Positions 47,902 through 54,623 of a stretch of DNA of 64,000 nucleotides are shown here, piece after piece. Position numbers and translations under genes: made by a program. This DNA comes from Actinomycetes bacterium. Lineage in GTDB: Bacteria; Actinomycetota; Coriobacteriia; Anaerosomatales; Anaerosomataceae. The notes beneath the pieces were generated by a model, which was not told where the DNA came from, made no database searches, and saw nothing but the letters and a program-made list of their open reading frames with translations. The stretch's first letter is position 1; each line of letters opens with the position of its first letter. The stretch covers positions 114,100 through 178,099 of the forward strand of contig JALHJB010000001.1 in NCBI GenBank assembly GCA_022839745.1, in the 5' to 3' direction.

Positions 47902-49177
47902 TGTGATGTCTCAGGACATCGTGGACAGATGTGTCACGACATCGTGGACACATTCGAGTTCCCGATAGCCTGATAGTTCCTGGTCGGATCGAGGGTGAGA
48001 TGCCTCAGCATCTCACCCTCTTCCGTCAGTATGCGGACATCGACCCCGTCCACGAGCATGAGCACCGGCATGTGCTTGTATGCTCTCCCCACGCCGATGT
48101 GGTAGAGCCGGCCCCGGTATCGCAAGGTCACCACCCCTGCTGTGTCGATGCGGTCTCTGCGCACGCGTGCCCCTTGTGCGATGTCGAAGACCGGCCCTGC
48201 CGGTCTGGCCTTGTCCCTCGCTTCGAACGCGGACAGCGGGGTCATGCGGCCTCGGGCACGGTGTGGCCGGCTCTCGTTGTAGTACGTGACGAAGGCGTCG
48301 ATCTGTTCCTGGAGTCCCTCGAGCGTATCTGCGGGCTCTTGCTTGACCAGATAGGTCTTGAGCGTCTGATGGAACCGTTCGACCTTGCCGCAGGTCTGGG
48401 GGTGGTAGGGCCGCGAGTGGTGGTAGGTGATCCCGCGGGCGAGGAGCTCGGACTCCACGACGTTGGTCCCGCCCCGGTGCCAGGCGGTGTAGATGCAGCC
48501 GTTGTCTGTGAGCACGGAGGCGGGGAATCCCCAGCGCGATCCTGCATCCTGGAAGACCCGCAGCACGTCAGGAGAGCTCACGATGCGCATTACACGGCTT
48601 GCCGTCACCACACGCGAGTGGTCGTCCAGGAAGTTCAGGATCTCCACAGGGGTGCCGTCAGCGAGCCTGAAGTGGGTCACATCGGACTGCCAGCGCTCGT
48701 TTGGGAGCGCCGCCTCGAAGCGCACCCACGAGCTTCTGGGCCGCTTGTGCGGCTGGGGGCTGACGAGTCCGCGTCGCCTCAGCACCCGCCAGATCGTCGA
48801 GACCGAAGGCACGGGCGTGATGCCCTTTGTGCTCAGATGGAAGTGGATCGTCTGGGCCCCCGCATCGAAGCCCGCCGAGATGAGCTCTCCTCTGATCCGC
48901 ACGATGGCGTCTTCGACGTCAGCCGGCGTGCGGCCGGGGACGGTAGACGGGGCGCGTGAGCGGGGAGTGAGCGCCTCGTAGCCGCCCTCACGGTAGCGGG
49001 CGACCATCTTTCCGACCCAGCTCTTCGGGACTCCGTGGGCGCGCGCCACCTCCCGGTAGCTGCGACCTTCGAGTACCACGGCCTCGACGACGTAGCGTGC
49101 CAGATCCATCGCAGACCCCCTCCGTAGGTGTCCACGATGTTCCGCCACATCTGTCCACTATGTGGTGAACTCACACA
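47902..49177 (-). mobile_element. IS481-family insertion sequence, 1276 bp, complete
   Basis: The ends are imperfect inverted repeats of about 50 bp, both starting TGTG. Each end carries two direct copies of an ACATCGTGGACA-type motif spaced 23 bases (47915 and 47938; 49129 and 49152 in reverse), likely transposase binding sites. A 15-bp target duplication flanks the element, within the range known for this family. One intact transposase gene fills it. Confidence 0.9.
47934..49109 (-). CDS. IS481-family transposase
   Basis: 391 residues. An N-terminal helix-turn-helix region (SYREVARAHGVPKSWVGKMVARY) precedes an rve-type DDE integrase core with WQSDVTHF (first Asp), LTDNGCIYT (second Asp) and CGKVERFHQTLK (Glu). 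A C-terminal beta-rich domain follows. Start ATG 49109 (MDLARYVVEAVVLEG) is chosen because GGAGGGGG lies about 6 bases upstream. The reading is intact and the ends are well conserved, so the element may be active. Confidence 0.93.
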   Translation of the reverse strand: MDLARYVVEAVVLEGRSYREVARAHGVPKSWVGKMVARYREGGYEALTPRSRAPSTVPGRTPADVEDAIVRIRGELISAGFDAGAQTIHFHLSTKGITPVPSVSTIWRVLRRRGLVSPQPHKRPRSSWVRFEAALPNERWQSDVTHFRLADGTPVEILNFLDDHSRVVTASRVMRIVSSPDVLRVFQDAGSRWGFPASVLTDNGCIYTAWHRGGTNVVESELLARGITYHHSRPYHPQTCGKVERFHQTLKTYLVKQEPADTLEGLQEQIDAFVTYYNESRPHRARGRMTPLSAFEARDKARPAGPVFDIAQGARVRRDRIDTAGVVTLRYRGRLYHIGVGRAYKHMPVLMLVDGVDVRILTEEGEMLRHLTLDPTRNYQAIGNSNVSTMS

Positions 49178-49192
49178 CTACCGGGCCCACCA
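49178..49192 (+). repeat. IS481 target-site duplication, right copy
   Basis: Exact 15-bp copy of the tRNA 3' end directly after the element's right terminus. Six more bases (TGTGAT) also match by chance because the element's left end starts similarly. Confidence 0.85.
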
Positions 49193-49204
49193 TGTGATCT
49201 CCGA

Positions 49205-49230
49205 GAGGCCTCCGCGTATGCGGGGGCCTC
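49205..49230 (+). terminator. original terminator of the CAT tRNA, now displaced
   Basis: GAGGCCTCCGC and GCGGGGGCCTC pair around GTAT with one wobble. It sits 12 bases after the right target duplication, so before the insertion it was just behind the tRNA. Confidence 0.7.
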
Positions 49231-49420
49231 GTTGCTTGCGGCCTTCCGCCCGCGCTGTTCGCCACCGGCCGCAGACCCGCCGGCCCCCACCCGCGCCGGC
49301 CGCCGACCCGCCGGCCCCCGCCCGCGCTGTCCACCACCGCCACCGCCGCACCATCAACGCCCCATCACTGGCCGCCCGCGCTCGCCCACTTTGCCTGCCG
49401 TGTCCGGACCCTTTTCGCGC
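49231..49420 (+). other. GC-rich low-complexity gap
   Basis: No gene is supported. The stretch is rich in CCG and CCC runs; GACCCGCCGGCCCCC occurs twice (about 49274 and 49306), likely a local duplication. It marks the start of the repeat-laden accessory region. Confidence 0.5.
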
Positions 49421-49439
49421 GATTCGCACGGTTGCGAAC
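49421..49439 (+). repeat. dispersed palindrome, copy 1
   Basis: GATTCGCACGGTTGCGAAC: arms TTCGCA and TGCGAA around a 4-base spacer. It belongs to the family at 52833, 52927, 54428, 54516, 54569 and 54624. Confidence 0.7.
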
Positions 49440-49549
49440 AAGCGGAGAACGCGGGGGGAGTCTTAGACCATGGTTAGACCCGGTTGACCTCCGAGTAGGG
49501 CGTTCCAGATATCGTGCCGCGGACAGTGATCCGCGGCTGTGACGACACA

Positions 49550-49586
49550 TTGTCAATTGACAATTGCTTGTCGCACGCCATAGACT
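49550..49586 (+). promoter_or_regulatory. promoter with palindromic operator for the toxin-antitoxin-like pair
   Basis: TTGTCAATTGACAA (49550-49563) is a perfect 14-bp palindrome. Its right half supplies a consensus -35 box TTGACA (49557-49562), 18 bases before TAGACT (49581-49586). A protein binding the palindrome would occlude RNA polymerase, as in autoregulated toxin-antitoxin operons. The GTG of the first gene is 21 bases after the -10 box. Confidence 0.75.
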
Positions 49587-49607
49587 GAACGATGAGAGGG
49601 CGCTGGA

Positions 49608-49862
49608 GTGACCCGTTACCGACACCCGAAGAGAACGATCGAAGACGCTCTCCAGTACGCGGAATCCAAAGGCTGGCGCGTGGTGCCGTCAGGCGGCAGT
49701 TCGCACGCGTGGGGTAGACTCTATTGCCCGCATGACAACCCCGAGTGCCGCTGCGGGCAGCATTGCGTGACCAGTATCGCCTCCACCCCACGGGTACCCG
49801 AGGACCACGCGGCTCAGATTCGACGCAGGGTGGACGGATGTATCGGGCCGGGCACGAGATGA
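49608..49862 (+). CDS. small basic protein, possible HicA-like toxin
   Basis: 84 residues from GTG 49608 behind GCGCTGGA. The N-terminal IEDALQYAESKGWRVVPSGGSSHAWG resembles the beta-alpha start and GSH motif of HicA double-stranded-RNA-binding-fold toxins. The middle holds four cysteines (CPHDNPECRCGQHC) that could bind a metal, absent in classic HicA. A TPRVPEDHAAQIRRRVD tail follows. It is the first gene of a two-gene unit under a palindromic operator, 13 bases ahead of a predicted DNA-binding partner. The toxin role is inference; it may be another small RNA-binding protein. Confidence 0.55.
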   Translation: MTRYRHPKRTIEDALQYAESKGWRVVPSGGSSHAWGRLYCPHDNPECRCGQHCVTSIASTPRVPEDHAAQIRRRVDGCIGPGTR

Positions 49863-49875
49863 ACGGGGCTGTGGA

Positions 49876-50478
49876 ATGAGCAAGTACGACTTCACGTTGC
49901 GTTTCACGCTCCCTTCGGCGGAGATCGACATGGAAGACGTCGCTGATCGTCTGTACGGCGGCGGGTGTGATGATGCGCTGGTCGGCATTGGCTACCCCGG
50001 AACCATTGCGCTCGACTTCACCAGGGAGGCCGTCTCGGCGCATGAGGCCGTGATGAGTGCGATCGCCGATGTTGTCGGCGCGATCCCGGAATCCGTCCTC
50101 GTCGAAGTCGCCCCTGACCTTGTGGGAGTCACCGATGTATCCGCCTTGGTCGGCTGTTCGCGGCAGAACATCCGCCAGCTCATGATGTCCAGTGCCAACA
50201 CGCCCCCAGCGCCCGTGCACGTGGGGAAGCAATCGCTGTGGCACCTGGCGCCGCTCCTGTCGTGGTTGGCGCATGAGAAGCAGTACTCGATTGGGCCGAC
50301 CCTCCTGGATCTTGCCGCGACCACCATGCGTGTCAATACGGCGCTGGATGCGCTGAGCGTTGATCCGGACACGGAGAGCGAGCTGCGGAGGCTGTTCGCG
50401 TCGCTGCGTGGCGCGCTCGCCGGCTCCGGGCTCGATGAGGCCGACTACCGGGCGCACCTCGCGGAGAAGCACCGGTGA
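49876..50478 (+). CDS. predicted DNA-binding partner protein (putative antitoxin)
   Basis: 200 residues. Residues 1-85 form a predicted alpha/beta domain (YDFTLRFTLP, GGGCDDALVGIG, LDFTREAVSAHEAVMSAIADV). A helix-turn-helix segment follows (about 88-110, LVGVTDVSALVGCSRQNIRQLM), with a WHL-type element (about 120-135) and a helical C-terminus. Residues 81-110 resemble excisionase/MerR-like recognition helices. It follows the HicA-like gene by 13 bases and overlaps the broken PIN gene. It is the natural candidate to bind the TTGTCAATTGACAA palindrome. I do not recognise a named family. Confidence 0.6.
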   Translation: MSKYDFTLRFTLPSAEIDMEDVADRLYGGGCDDALVGIGYPGTIALDFTREAVSAHEAVMSAIADVVGAIPESVLVEVAPDLVGVTDVSALVGCSRQNIRQLMMSSANTPPAPVHVGKQSLWHLAPLLSWLAHEKQYSIGPTLLDLAATTMRVNTALDALSVDPDTESELRRLFASLRGALAGSGLDEADYRAHLAEKHR

Positions 50479-50626
50479 AGGTCCTCGTCGATACGAACGT
50501 CGTACTCGACGTGCTTCTCGACAGAGAGCCGCACGCCGAGGTGGCCGCGCAAGCGACTTCGCGCGCGCAGTCATGCCCGTGTTCTCGCCCGAGGAGTTGC
50601 TCGCAGCGGTGACAGCGGCAGGGTAG
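50475..50626 (+). pseudogene. PIN-domain (VapC-like) gene with internal deletion
   Basis: GTG 50475 overlaps the previous stop and reads VKVLVDTNVVLDVLLDREPH, the typical first strand of a PIN nuclease with its catalytic Asp. After about 32 codons the frame is lost. A different frame ends FARAVMPVFSPEELLAA at 50626, like a PIN C-terminus. Roughly 80 central codons, including the other acidic residues, are missing, so it cannot be functional. Confidence 0.7.
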
Positions 50627-50631
50627 GCGTC

Positions 50632-50659
50632 TTGTCAGGTGCCGTGTTCCCGCTATCCT
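50632..50659 (+). promoter_or_regulatory. promoter of the GNAT-MFS operon
   Basis: TTGTCA (50632-50637), 16 bases, then TATCCT (50654-50659), 44 bases upstream of the GNAT ATG. Confidence 0.6.
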
Positions 50660-50703
50660 CGTAGGGGCATCAAGCCCTGTCTCCGAGTAGTCTGCGATCG
50701 CCA

Positions 50704-51324
50704 ATGTACCTGTCTCCTTTCCCATATCGCGCGGTACGCCCGGTGGACGTTATCCGCCCGGCCGTCGCGGCCGACAGCGCCGTGATCCGCCCGGCCGTCG
50801 CGGCCGACAGCGTCGTCATCCGTCCGATCACGCCGGCCGACTTCCCGCACGTGCTGCGCATGAACGCCGCGTGGGAGCACTACACGAGCCCGCTCGACGC
50901 ACGCGCGCTTGAGCGCCTCCACGCCGAGGCCGTCTATCACCGCATCGCCGAGTGCGAGGGTCGGCCTGCGGCGTTCCTGCTCGCGTTCGCGCCCGGCGCC
51001 GCGTACGAGAGCCCGAACTACCGCTGGTTCAGCGCCCGCTCGGCCGACTTCTGCTACATCGATCGCGTGGTGGTGGACGCGCGTTACCAGCGGCGGGGTC
51101 TCGGCCAGGCGTTGTACGAGGATGTGGCCGCGTTTGCGCACGAGCGCGGTATCGCGCGGCTGACCTGTGAGGTGGACGCCGAGCCGCTGAACGCCGTGTC
51201 AGACGCGTTTCATGCGCGCGGCGGGTTCGTTGAGGTCGGGACCCAGTGGGTCGCCGATGGCACCAAGCGCGTGTCGCTGCGCGAGCGGATGCTGGCGCAG
51301 CGTCCCGGGGGAGGCGGCCGATGA
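50704..51324 (+). CDS. GNAT-family N-acetyltransferase
   Basis: 206 residues. The acetyl-CoA pyrophosphate-binding motif is QRRGLGQAL (about 130-138) after strand IDRVVVDARY. The substrate is unknown. The N-terminus carries an 11-residue tandem repeat (VIRPAVAADSA, VIRPAVAADSV, VIRPITPADFP) coded by 33-bp units at 50749-50847. The third unit is the true beta-1 strand of the fold; the first two are extra copies. It overlaps the MFS gene by 4 bases, suggesting coupling, perhaps modification plus export. Confidence 0.88.
   Translation: MYLSPFPYRAVRPVDVIRPAVAADSAVIRPAVAADSVVIRPITPADFPHVLRMNAAWEHYTSPLDARALERLHAEAVYHRIAECEGRPAAFLLAFAPGAAYESPNYRWFSARSADFCYIDRVVVDARYQRRGLGQALYEDVAAFAHERGIARLTCEVDAEPLNAVSDAFHARGGFVEVGTQWVADGTKRVSLRERMLAQRPGGGGR
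50749..50847 (+). repeat. 33-bp tandem repeat in the GNAT gene
   Basis: Units 50749-50781 and 50782-50814 differ at only two bases; a third diverged unit is 50815-50847. The repeat keeps the reading frame. Confidence 0.85.
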
Positions 51325-52784
51325 GCCGTGCCCGCGCCGAAGGCCGTGGCCGCTCCGGGGACGGCCCTGGCGCCCGGGATGACGCGCTCGCCGAGGATGG
51401 CGCCGGCGCGCATAGCCAAGCCCACGCCCAAGACCGCACGCCGCCTCACTGGCTTCGCACATTCCTCATCATCTTCGCCGGGCAGGGCTTCTCGCTCCTC
51501 GGCAGCGCGGCGGTCAACTTCGCGTTCGTGTGGTGGCTCACCGCCGAGACCGGCTCGGCCACCGTGCTCGCGTACGCTTCGATCGCGGCCATCCTCCCAC
51601 AGGCGCTGCTCGGTCCGCTTGCGGGCCCGTACATCGACCGCTGGGACCGTCGCATCACCATGATCGCCGCCGATGTGGCGATCGCCGCCGCCAGCGCGGT
51701 GATGCTCTTCGCGTTCCGCGCCGGCACGCCGCCCATCGGACTGGTTGTCGCGATCATCGCGGTCCGCTCGGCAGGCGCGGCGTTTCACACACCGGCGAGC
51801 CAGGCGGCGGTGCCGATGTACGTCCCGGCGGACCAGCTCATGCGCGTGGCCGGCTGGAACTTCTTCCTGAGCTCGGGCGTGGCGATGGCCGGGCCGGTGC
51901 TCGGCGCGTTTCTCATGACCACCGCGTCGATCGAGGCCGTGATCGGGCTGGACATCGTCGGGGCGGCGCTTGCGGTTACCTCGCTCATGCTCGTGCGCAT
52001 CCCGCATCCTGAGCGCGCCGAGGCAGTGGGCGAGGGTGCGCTCAGCGGCGGGCGCGCAGGCGAGGGCGGCTTGTCCGCCGAGGCAGTGGGCGAGGGTGCG
52101 CTTGGCGGCGAGCCTGGCGCCGGCTCCGCGCGCTTCATCGCCGAGTTCGCCGAGGGCTGGCGCGAGCTTGTGCGGCACCGCGGGCTGCTCGACCTCACGC
52201 TCGCGATCGCTGCCGTCACGGTGCTCTACATGCCGCTGAACGCGCTTTTCCCTCTGATGACGTTCGAGCACTTCAACGGCGGAGCTGCCGAGGCCAGCTA
52301 CGTGGAGCTCGCCTTTGGAGCCGGCATGCTCGCGGGCTCGCTCGCGCTCGGCGTGTTTCTCGCGCGCGTCTCAGGCGTACGACTCGTGGCGGGTGCCATC
52401 GTGGGCCTCGGCGCGCTGGTGGCAGTCTCCGGACTGCTGCCTGCCGGGGCGTTCTGGGTGTTCGTCGGCCTGTGCGTGCTCATGGGCGTGACCGCGCCGC
52501 TCTTTGGCGCACCGATCACTGCGATGTTCCAAACGCTCATCGATCCCGCCAAGCTCGGCCGCGTGATGTCGCTCTACACAACGATCGCCATGCTGGCCGC
52601 ACCGGTGGGGCTTGTGGCCGCCGGTCCGATCGCCGAGCGCACGGGTGTGGCCGCGTGGTTTGCGGTCACCGGCGTGCTCATCGCGGTGATGGGCGTGGTG
52701 GTGTGGGCGCTGCCGTCCGTGCGGGGGCTCGACGGCGCGATGGAAGCGGTCACCGCGGCTGCGGGCGAGGTAGCCGAGGCCTGA
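51321..52784 (+). CDS. MFS transporter
   Basis: 487 residues. A hydrophilic Arg/Asp-rich N-terminal tail (about 45) precedes about twelve membrane helices. The motif GPLAGPYIDRWDRR between helices 2 and 3 is the MFS A-motif of the MFS_3/enterobactin-exporter type. The central cytoplasmic loop (about 230-270) contains AEAVGEGAL twice with a 60-bp period. Substrate unknown; probably a proton-driven efflux pump. ATG 51321 overlaps the GNAT stop. Confidence 0.88.
   Translation: MSRARAEGRGRSGDGPGARDDALAEDGAGAHSQAHAQDRTPPHWLRTFLIIFAGQGFSLLGSAAVNFAFVWWLTAETGSATVLAYASIAAILPQALLGPLAGPYIDRWDRRITMIAADVAIAAASAVMLFAFRAGTPPIGLVVAIIAVRSAGAAFHTPASQAAVPMYVPADQLMRVAGWNFFLSSGVAMAGPVLGAFLMTTASIEAVIGLDIVGAALAVTSLMLVRIPHPERAEAVGEGALSGGRAGEGGLSAEAVGEGALGGEPGAGSARFIAEFAEGWRELVRHRGLLDLTLAIAAVTVLYMPLNALFPLMTFEHFNGGAAEASYVELAFGAGMLAGSLALGVFLARVSGVRLVAGAIVGLGALVAVSGLLPAGAFWVFVGLCVLMGVTAPLFGAPITAMFQTLIDPAKLGRVMSLYTTIAMLAAPVGLVAAGPIAERTGVAAWFAVTGVLIAVMGVVVWALPSVRGLDGAMEAVTAAAGEVAEA
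52016..52102 (+). repeat. duplicated loop sequence in the MFS gene
   Basis: A 27-bp sequence containing GAGGCAGTGGGCGAGGGTGC occurs at 52016-52042 and 52076-52102, 60 bases apart and in frame, lengthening the central cytoplasmic loop. Confidence 0.8.
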
Positions 52785-52832
52785 CGGCCGAGTTCGCACA
52801 TATGCTGTGGGGGTGCGAGGTGTCGTCTTCGT

Positions 52833-52856
52833 GCGGTTCGCACGATTGCGAACCGC
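52833..52856 (+). repeat. dispersed palindrome, copy 2
   Basis: GCGGTTCGCA and TGCGAACCGC form a perfect 10-bp stem around CGAT. The preceding ~18 bases (GAGGTG...TTCGTG) match those before copy 3, so the repeated unit is about 40 bp. Confidence 0.8.
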
Positions 52857-52926
52857 CCGTGTAGCATTTGTGCGAACTGCGCCGAAACGGCCTGCCTCTG
52901 GCGGACGCGAGGTGCCATTTTCGTGT

Positions 52927-52946
52927 GGTTCGCACGATTGCGAACC
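52927..52946 (+). repeat. dispersed palindrome, copy 3
   Basis: GGTTCGCACGATTGCGAACC, identical in core to copy 2 and 94 bases further on. A half-site TGCGAAC lies between the two copies near 52871. The gap 52785-53089 holds no gene. Confidence 0.8.
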
Positions 52947-53089
52947 GTCCACACAGCCGGTGCGCCAACACGCCAGAAGCGCCGCTGCCCGCCCTCGCCC
53001 ATGGTTGTTGCATCAGTGTGACTGACGCCAACCGTCGCGCGCACTTGGGTACACTCTGAGGCACATCACCGGGAAGCAAAGGAGGCGTC

Positions 53090-53497
53090 GTGGCGGTACT
53101 CACGTGGGACGACAGCATGCGGGTAGGCGTGACCGATATCGATCTGCAGCACCAGGAGCTCGTACGCTTGATCGGCTCGCTCAACAGCGCTATGGCCGAC
53201 GGCTCGAGTCACCGGGTGATGCAGGAGACGCTCTCGCGTCTGGTCGATTACACCCGCACCCACTTCGCCACAGAAGAGCGCCTGCTCGAGCGCTACGGAT
53301 ACGCCGAGATCGCGCTCCACAAGGCCCAACACGAGGAGTTCGTCGCCAAGGTGGACGACTTCTCGCGCGGCTTTGAGGAGGAGCGGCTATTCCTGTCGCT
53401 CGAGGTGATGGACTTTCTGAGCGACTGGCTCAAGGGCCACATCATGGGCAGCGACCAGCGGTATGCGCCGTTCCTGCACGAGCACGGCGTGTCGTAG
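53090..53497 (+). CDS. bacteriohemerythrin
   Basis: 135 residues, a single hemerythrin domain. The diiron ligands are visible as LQHQEL (His with HxxxD/E context), THFATEE, HKAQHEEF and KGHIMGSD. It binds O2 reversibly and may store, deliver or sense oxygen; in anaerobes it is often linked to oxygen protection. GTG 53090 follows an excellent AAAGGAGG site. A possible -10 box TACACT lies at 53050-53055. Confidence 0.93.
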   Translation: MAVLTWDDSMRVGVTDIDLQHQELVRLIGSLNSAMADGSSHRVMQETLSRLVDYTRTHFATEERLLERYGYAEIALHKAQHEEFVAKVDDFSRGFEEERLFLSLEVMDFLSDWLKGHIMGSDQRYAPFLHEHGVS

Positions 53498-53515
53498 CGA
53501 GCGGCGGCTGGGTAG

Positions 53516-53640
53516 GCCGCCGAGCTACAGCGGCGTAGTGGCCGCCGAGCTACAGCGGCGTAGTGGCCGCCGAGCTACAGCGGCGTAGTGGCCGCCGAGT
53601 AACAGCCACGTAGTGGCCGCCGAGCTACAGCGGCGTAGTG
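53516..53640 (+). repeat. five tandem 25-bp palindromic repeats
   Basis: Units start at 53516, 53541, 53566, 53591 and 53616; the fourth differs at four bases. Within each, CGCCG and CGGCG flank AGCTACAG, and CTAC and GTAG flank AGCGGC, so each unit can fold as a hairpin. The array lies 18 bases after the hemerythrin stop and 41 bases before the small membrane protein. The 25-base period is not a codon multiple. Confidence 0.9.
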
Positions 53641-53680
53641 GCCGATCAGAAGCGGGTGAGGAGACTACGGAGGGGACTTC

Positions 53681-53836
53681 ATGGGCGACAAGCAGAACGT
53701 TCGCGTGGACACGGGCTTCGGGATCGTGTGGTTCATCGGGTGGCTGTTCACGATCGGCTATCTCAAGCTGCAGTTCTGGACCGGCGTGCTCGCCATGATC
53801 ATCTGGCCGTACTACCTTGGGGCGTCGTTCCGGTAG
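53681..53836 (+). CDS. 51-residue membrane protein
   Basis: ATG 53681 follows ACGGAGGGGACTTC, a strong ribosome site. The protein has a short polar start (MGDKQNVRVDTG) and two hydrophobic stretches, FGIVWFIGWLFTIGYL and FWTGVLAMIIWPYYLGA, aromatic-rich, suggesting a helical hairpin in the membrane. Similar tiny Trp/Tyr-rich proteins occur as uncharacterised genes in other bacteria. It lies between the tandem array and the MqsA-type gene. No function can be assigned. Confidence 0.75.
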   Translation: MGDKQNVRVDTGFGIVWFIGWLFTIGYLKLQFWTGVLAMIIWPYYLGASFR

Positions 53837-53845
53837 GAGACCCTC

Positions 53846-53874
53846 TTGCATCAATGGTAGCATGATGCTACCAT
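53846..53874 (+). promoter_or_regulatory. promoter and perfect operator of the MqsA-type gene
   Basis: ATGGTAGCA (53854-53862) and TGCTACCAT (53866-53874) are perfect inverted arms around TGA. A candidate -35 box TTGCAT (53846-53851) and -10 box TACCAT (53869-53874) with 17 bases between them place the operator across the spacer and -10. This is the expected layout for autoregulation by the antitoxin encoded 45 bases downstream. Confidence 0.7.
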
Positions 53875-53918
53875 CAGTCAGCTGGAGGCCGCATGAGGGC
53901 CGGCCGAGGAGGGCTGTC

Positions 53919-54389
53919 GTGTATCCAAAGACTTGTGCGGAGTGCGGGGGTCGGGTCCACGCGTCCCGCGATGCGATTCCTTTCGAGATTCGCGGCGAAT
54001 CCGTGCTCGTCGAGGGAGTCGACCATGGGCGCTGCAACATCTGCGGCGAAGCCTACCTCACACTCGCTGCAACGGAGCAGCTTCAGCAGGAGGCTGTGCG
54101 ACTCCTTAGGGAAGCGCATGGCCTGTTGTCGCCACAGGAGATCAGAGACATCAGGCGCTCACTGGGGCTCTCGCAGGCGGCCTTCGAAGCGGTCCTCGGC
54201 GTGGGCGCCAAGACAGTGGTGCGATGGGAGAAGGGCACCGTGTTCCAGAGCGTGACCGCTGACCGCCTGATGCGCCTCATCCGCGACCGACCCGAGCTTG
54301 CTTCCACGCTCACCAGCGGGCAGCTGTACGCGGCACCGCGGGGGTGTCCCGATTCCACTGGCGCGTCCCCAGCTCGCGCCCACGGTTGA
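53919..54389 (+). CDS. MqsA-type zinc-finger/HTH antitoxin, orphan
   Basis: 156 residues from GTG 53919 behind GAGGAGGG. The N-terminal zinc domain has CAEC and CNIC pairs (about residues 5 and 40). The C-terminal XRE-type helix-turn-helix (about 78-125) contains LSPQEIRDIRRSLGLSQAAF and KTVVRWEKG, the YgiT/MqsA signature. In MqsRA the antitoxin binds the MqsR RNase and its own operator. No MqsR-like or other toxin gene lies in the 82 bases upstream or directly downstream, so it is an orphan, perhaps retained as a regulator. The last ~20 residues look unrelated. Confidence 0.85.
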   Translation: MYPKTCAECGGRVHASRDAIPFEIRGESVLVEGVDHGRCNICGEAYLTLAATEQLQQEAVRLLREAHGLLSPQEIRDIRRSLGLSQAAFEAVLGVGAKTVVRWEKGTVFQSVTADRLMRLIRDRPELASTLTSGQLYAAPRGCPDSTGASPARAHG

Positions 54390-54427
54390 GCGTAGGCCCG
54401 CAGCGTCCGGTCACTACGTTCTTGCGC

Positions 54428-54446
54428 GATTCGTACGTTTGCGAAC
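54428..54446 (+). repeat. dispersed palindrome, copy 4
   Basis: GATTCGTACGTTTGCGAAC, followed by ATCGGGAGC as in copy 5. The arms are slightly imperfect (TTCGTA/TGCGAA). Confidence 0.75.
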
Positions 54447-54465
54447 ATCGGGAGCGCTTCGTGCG

Positions 54466-54498
54466 CGCCTGCCCAGCCCGCCGGTCGGGCGGCAGGCG
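54466..54498 (+). repeat. hairpin between palindrome copies 4 and 5
   Basis: CGCCTGCC (54466-54473) pairs with GGCAGGCG (54491-54498), and inside it GCCCG (54476-54480) pairs with CGGGC (54486-54490). It may be a terminator for the MqsA-type gene or part of the repeat structure. Confidence 0.55.
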
Positions 54499-54515
54499 AG
54501 ACCACCTGTTTGTGC

Positions 54516-54534
54516 GATTCGTACGTTTGCGAAC
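54516..54534 (+). repeat. dispersed palindrome, copy 5
   Basis: Same 19-base core as copy 4, 88 bases downstream, with the same flanks (TGTGC or TGCGC before, ATCGGGAGC after). Confidence 0.75.
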
Positions 54535-54568
54535 ATCGGGAGCTGTGTCGGCATCCTTGCCGCCACTC

Positions 54569-54588
54569 GGTTCGCAAACATACGAACC
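54569..54588 (-). repeat. dispersed palindrome, copy 6 (inverted)
   Basis: GGTTCGCAAACATACGAACC, the reverse orientation of copies 4 and 5; followed by CGGTATGAGAG, closely matched after copy 7. Confidence 0.75.
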
Positions 54589-54623
54589 CGGTATGAGAGG
54601 GTGTCCGGCACGCGGCGCTTTCC

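Noticed and set aside
47902..49177. Larger integrative element using the tRNA 3' end as an attachment site.
   Set aside because: The segment is only 1276 bp, has IS481 inverted ends and a DDE transposase; no integrase of tyrosine or serine type is present.
51246..51320. Longer N-terminus for the MFS protein starting inside the GNAT gene.
   Set aside because: The ATG at 51321 overlapping the GNAT stop has a GGGGGAGGCGG ribosome site and the extra residues are an out-of-frame reading of GNAT.
53516..53640. CRISPR array made of the 25-bp repeats.
   Set aside because: Units are directly contiguous with no spacers, and no cas genes are present.
53893..54255. Alternative 120-codon frame overlapping the MqsA-type gene as the missing toxin.
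   Set aside because: Its composition mirrors the overlapping MqsA-type frame, it shares no toxin motif and has no ribosome site.
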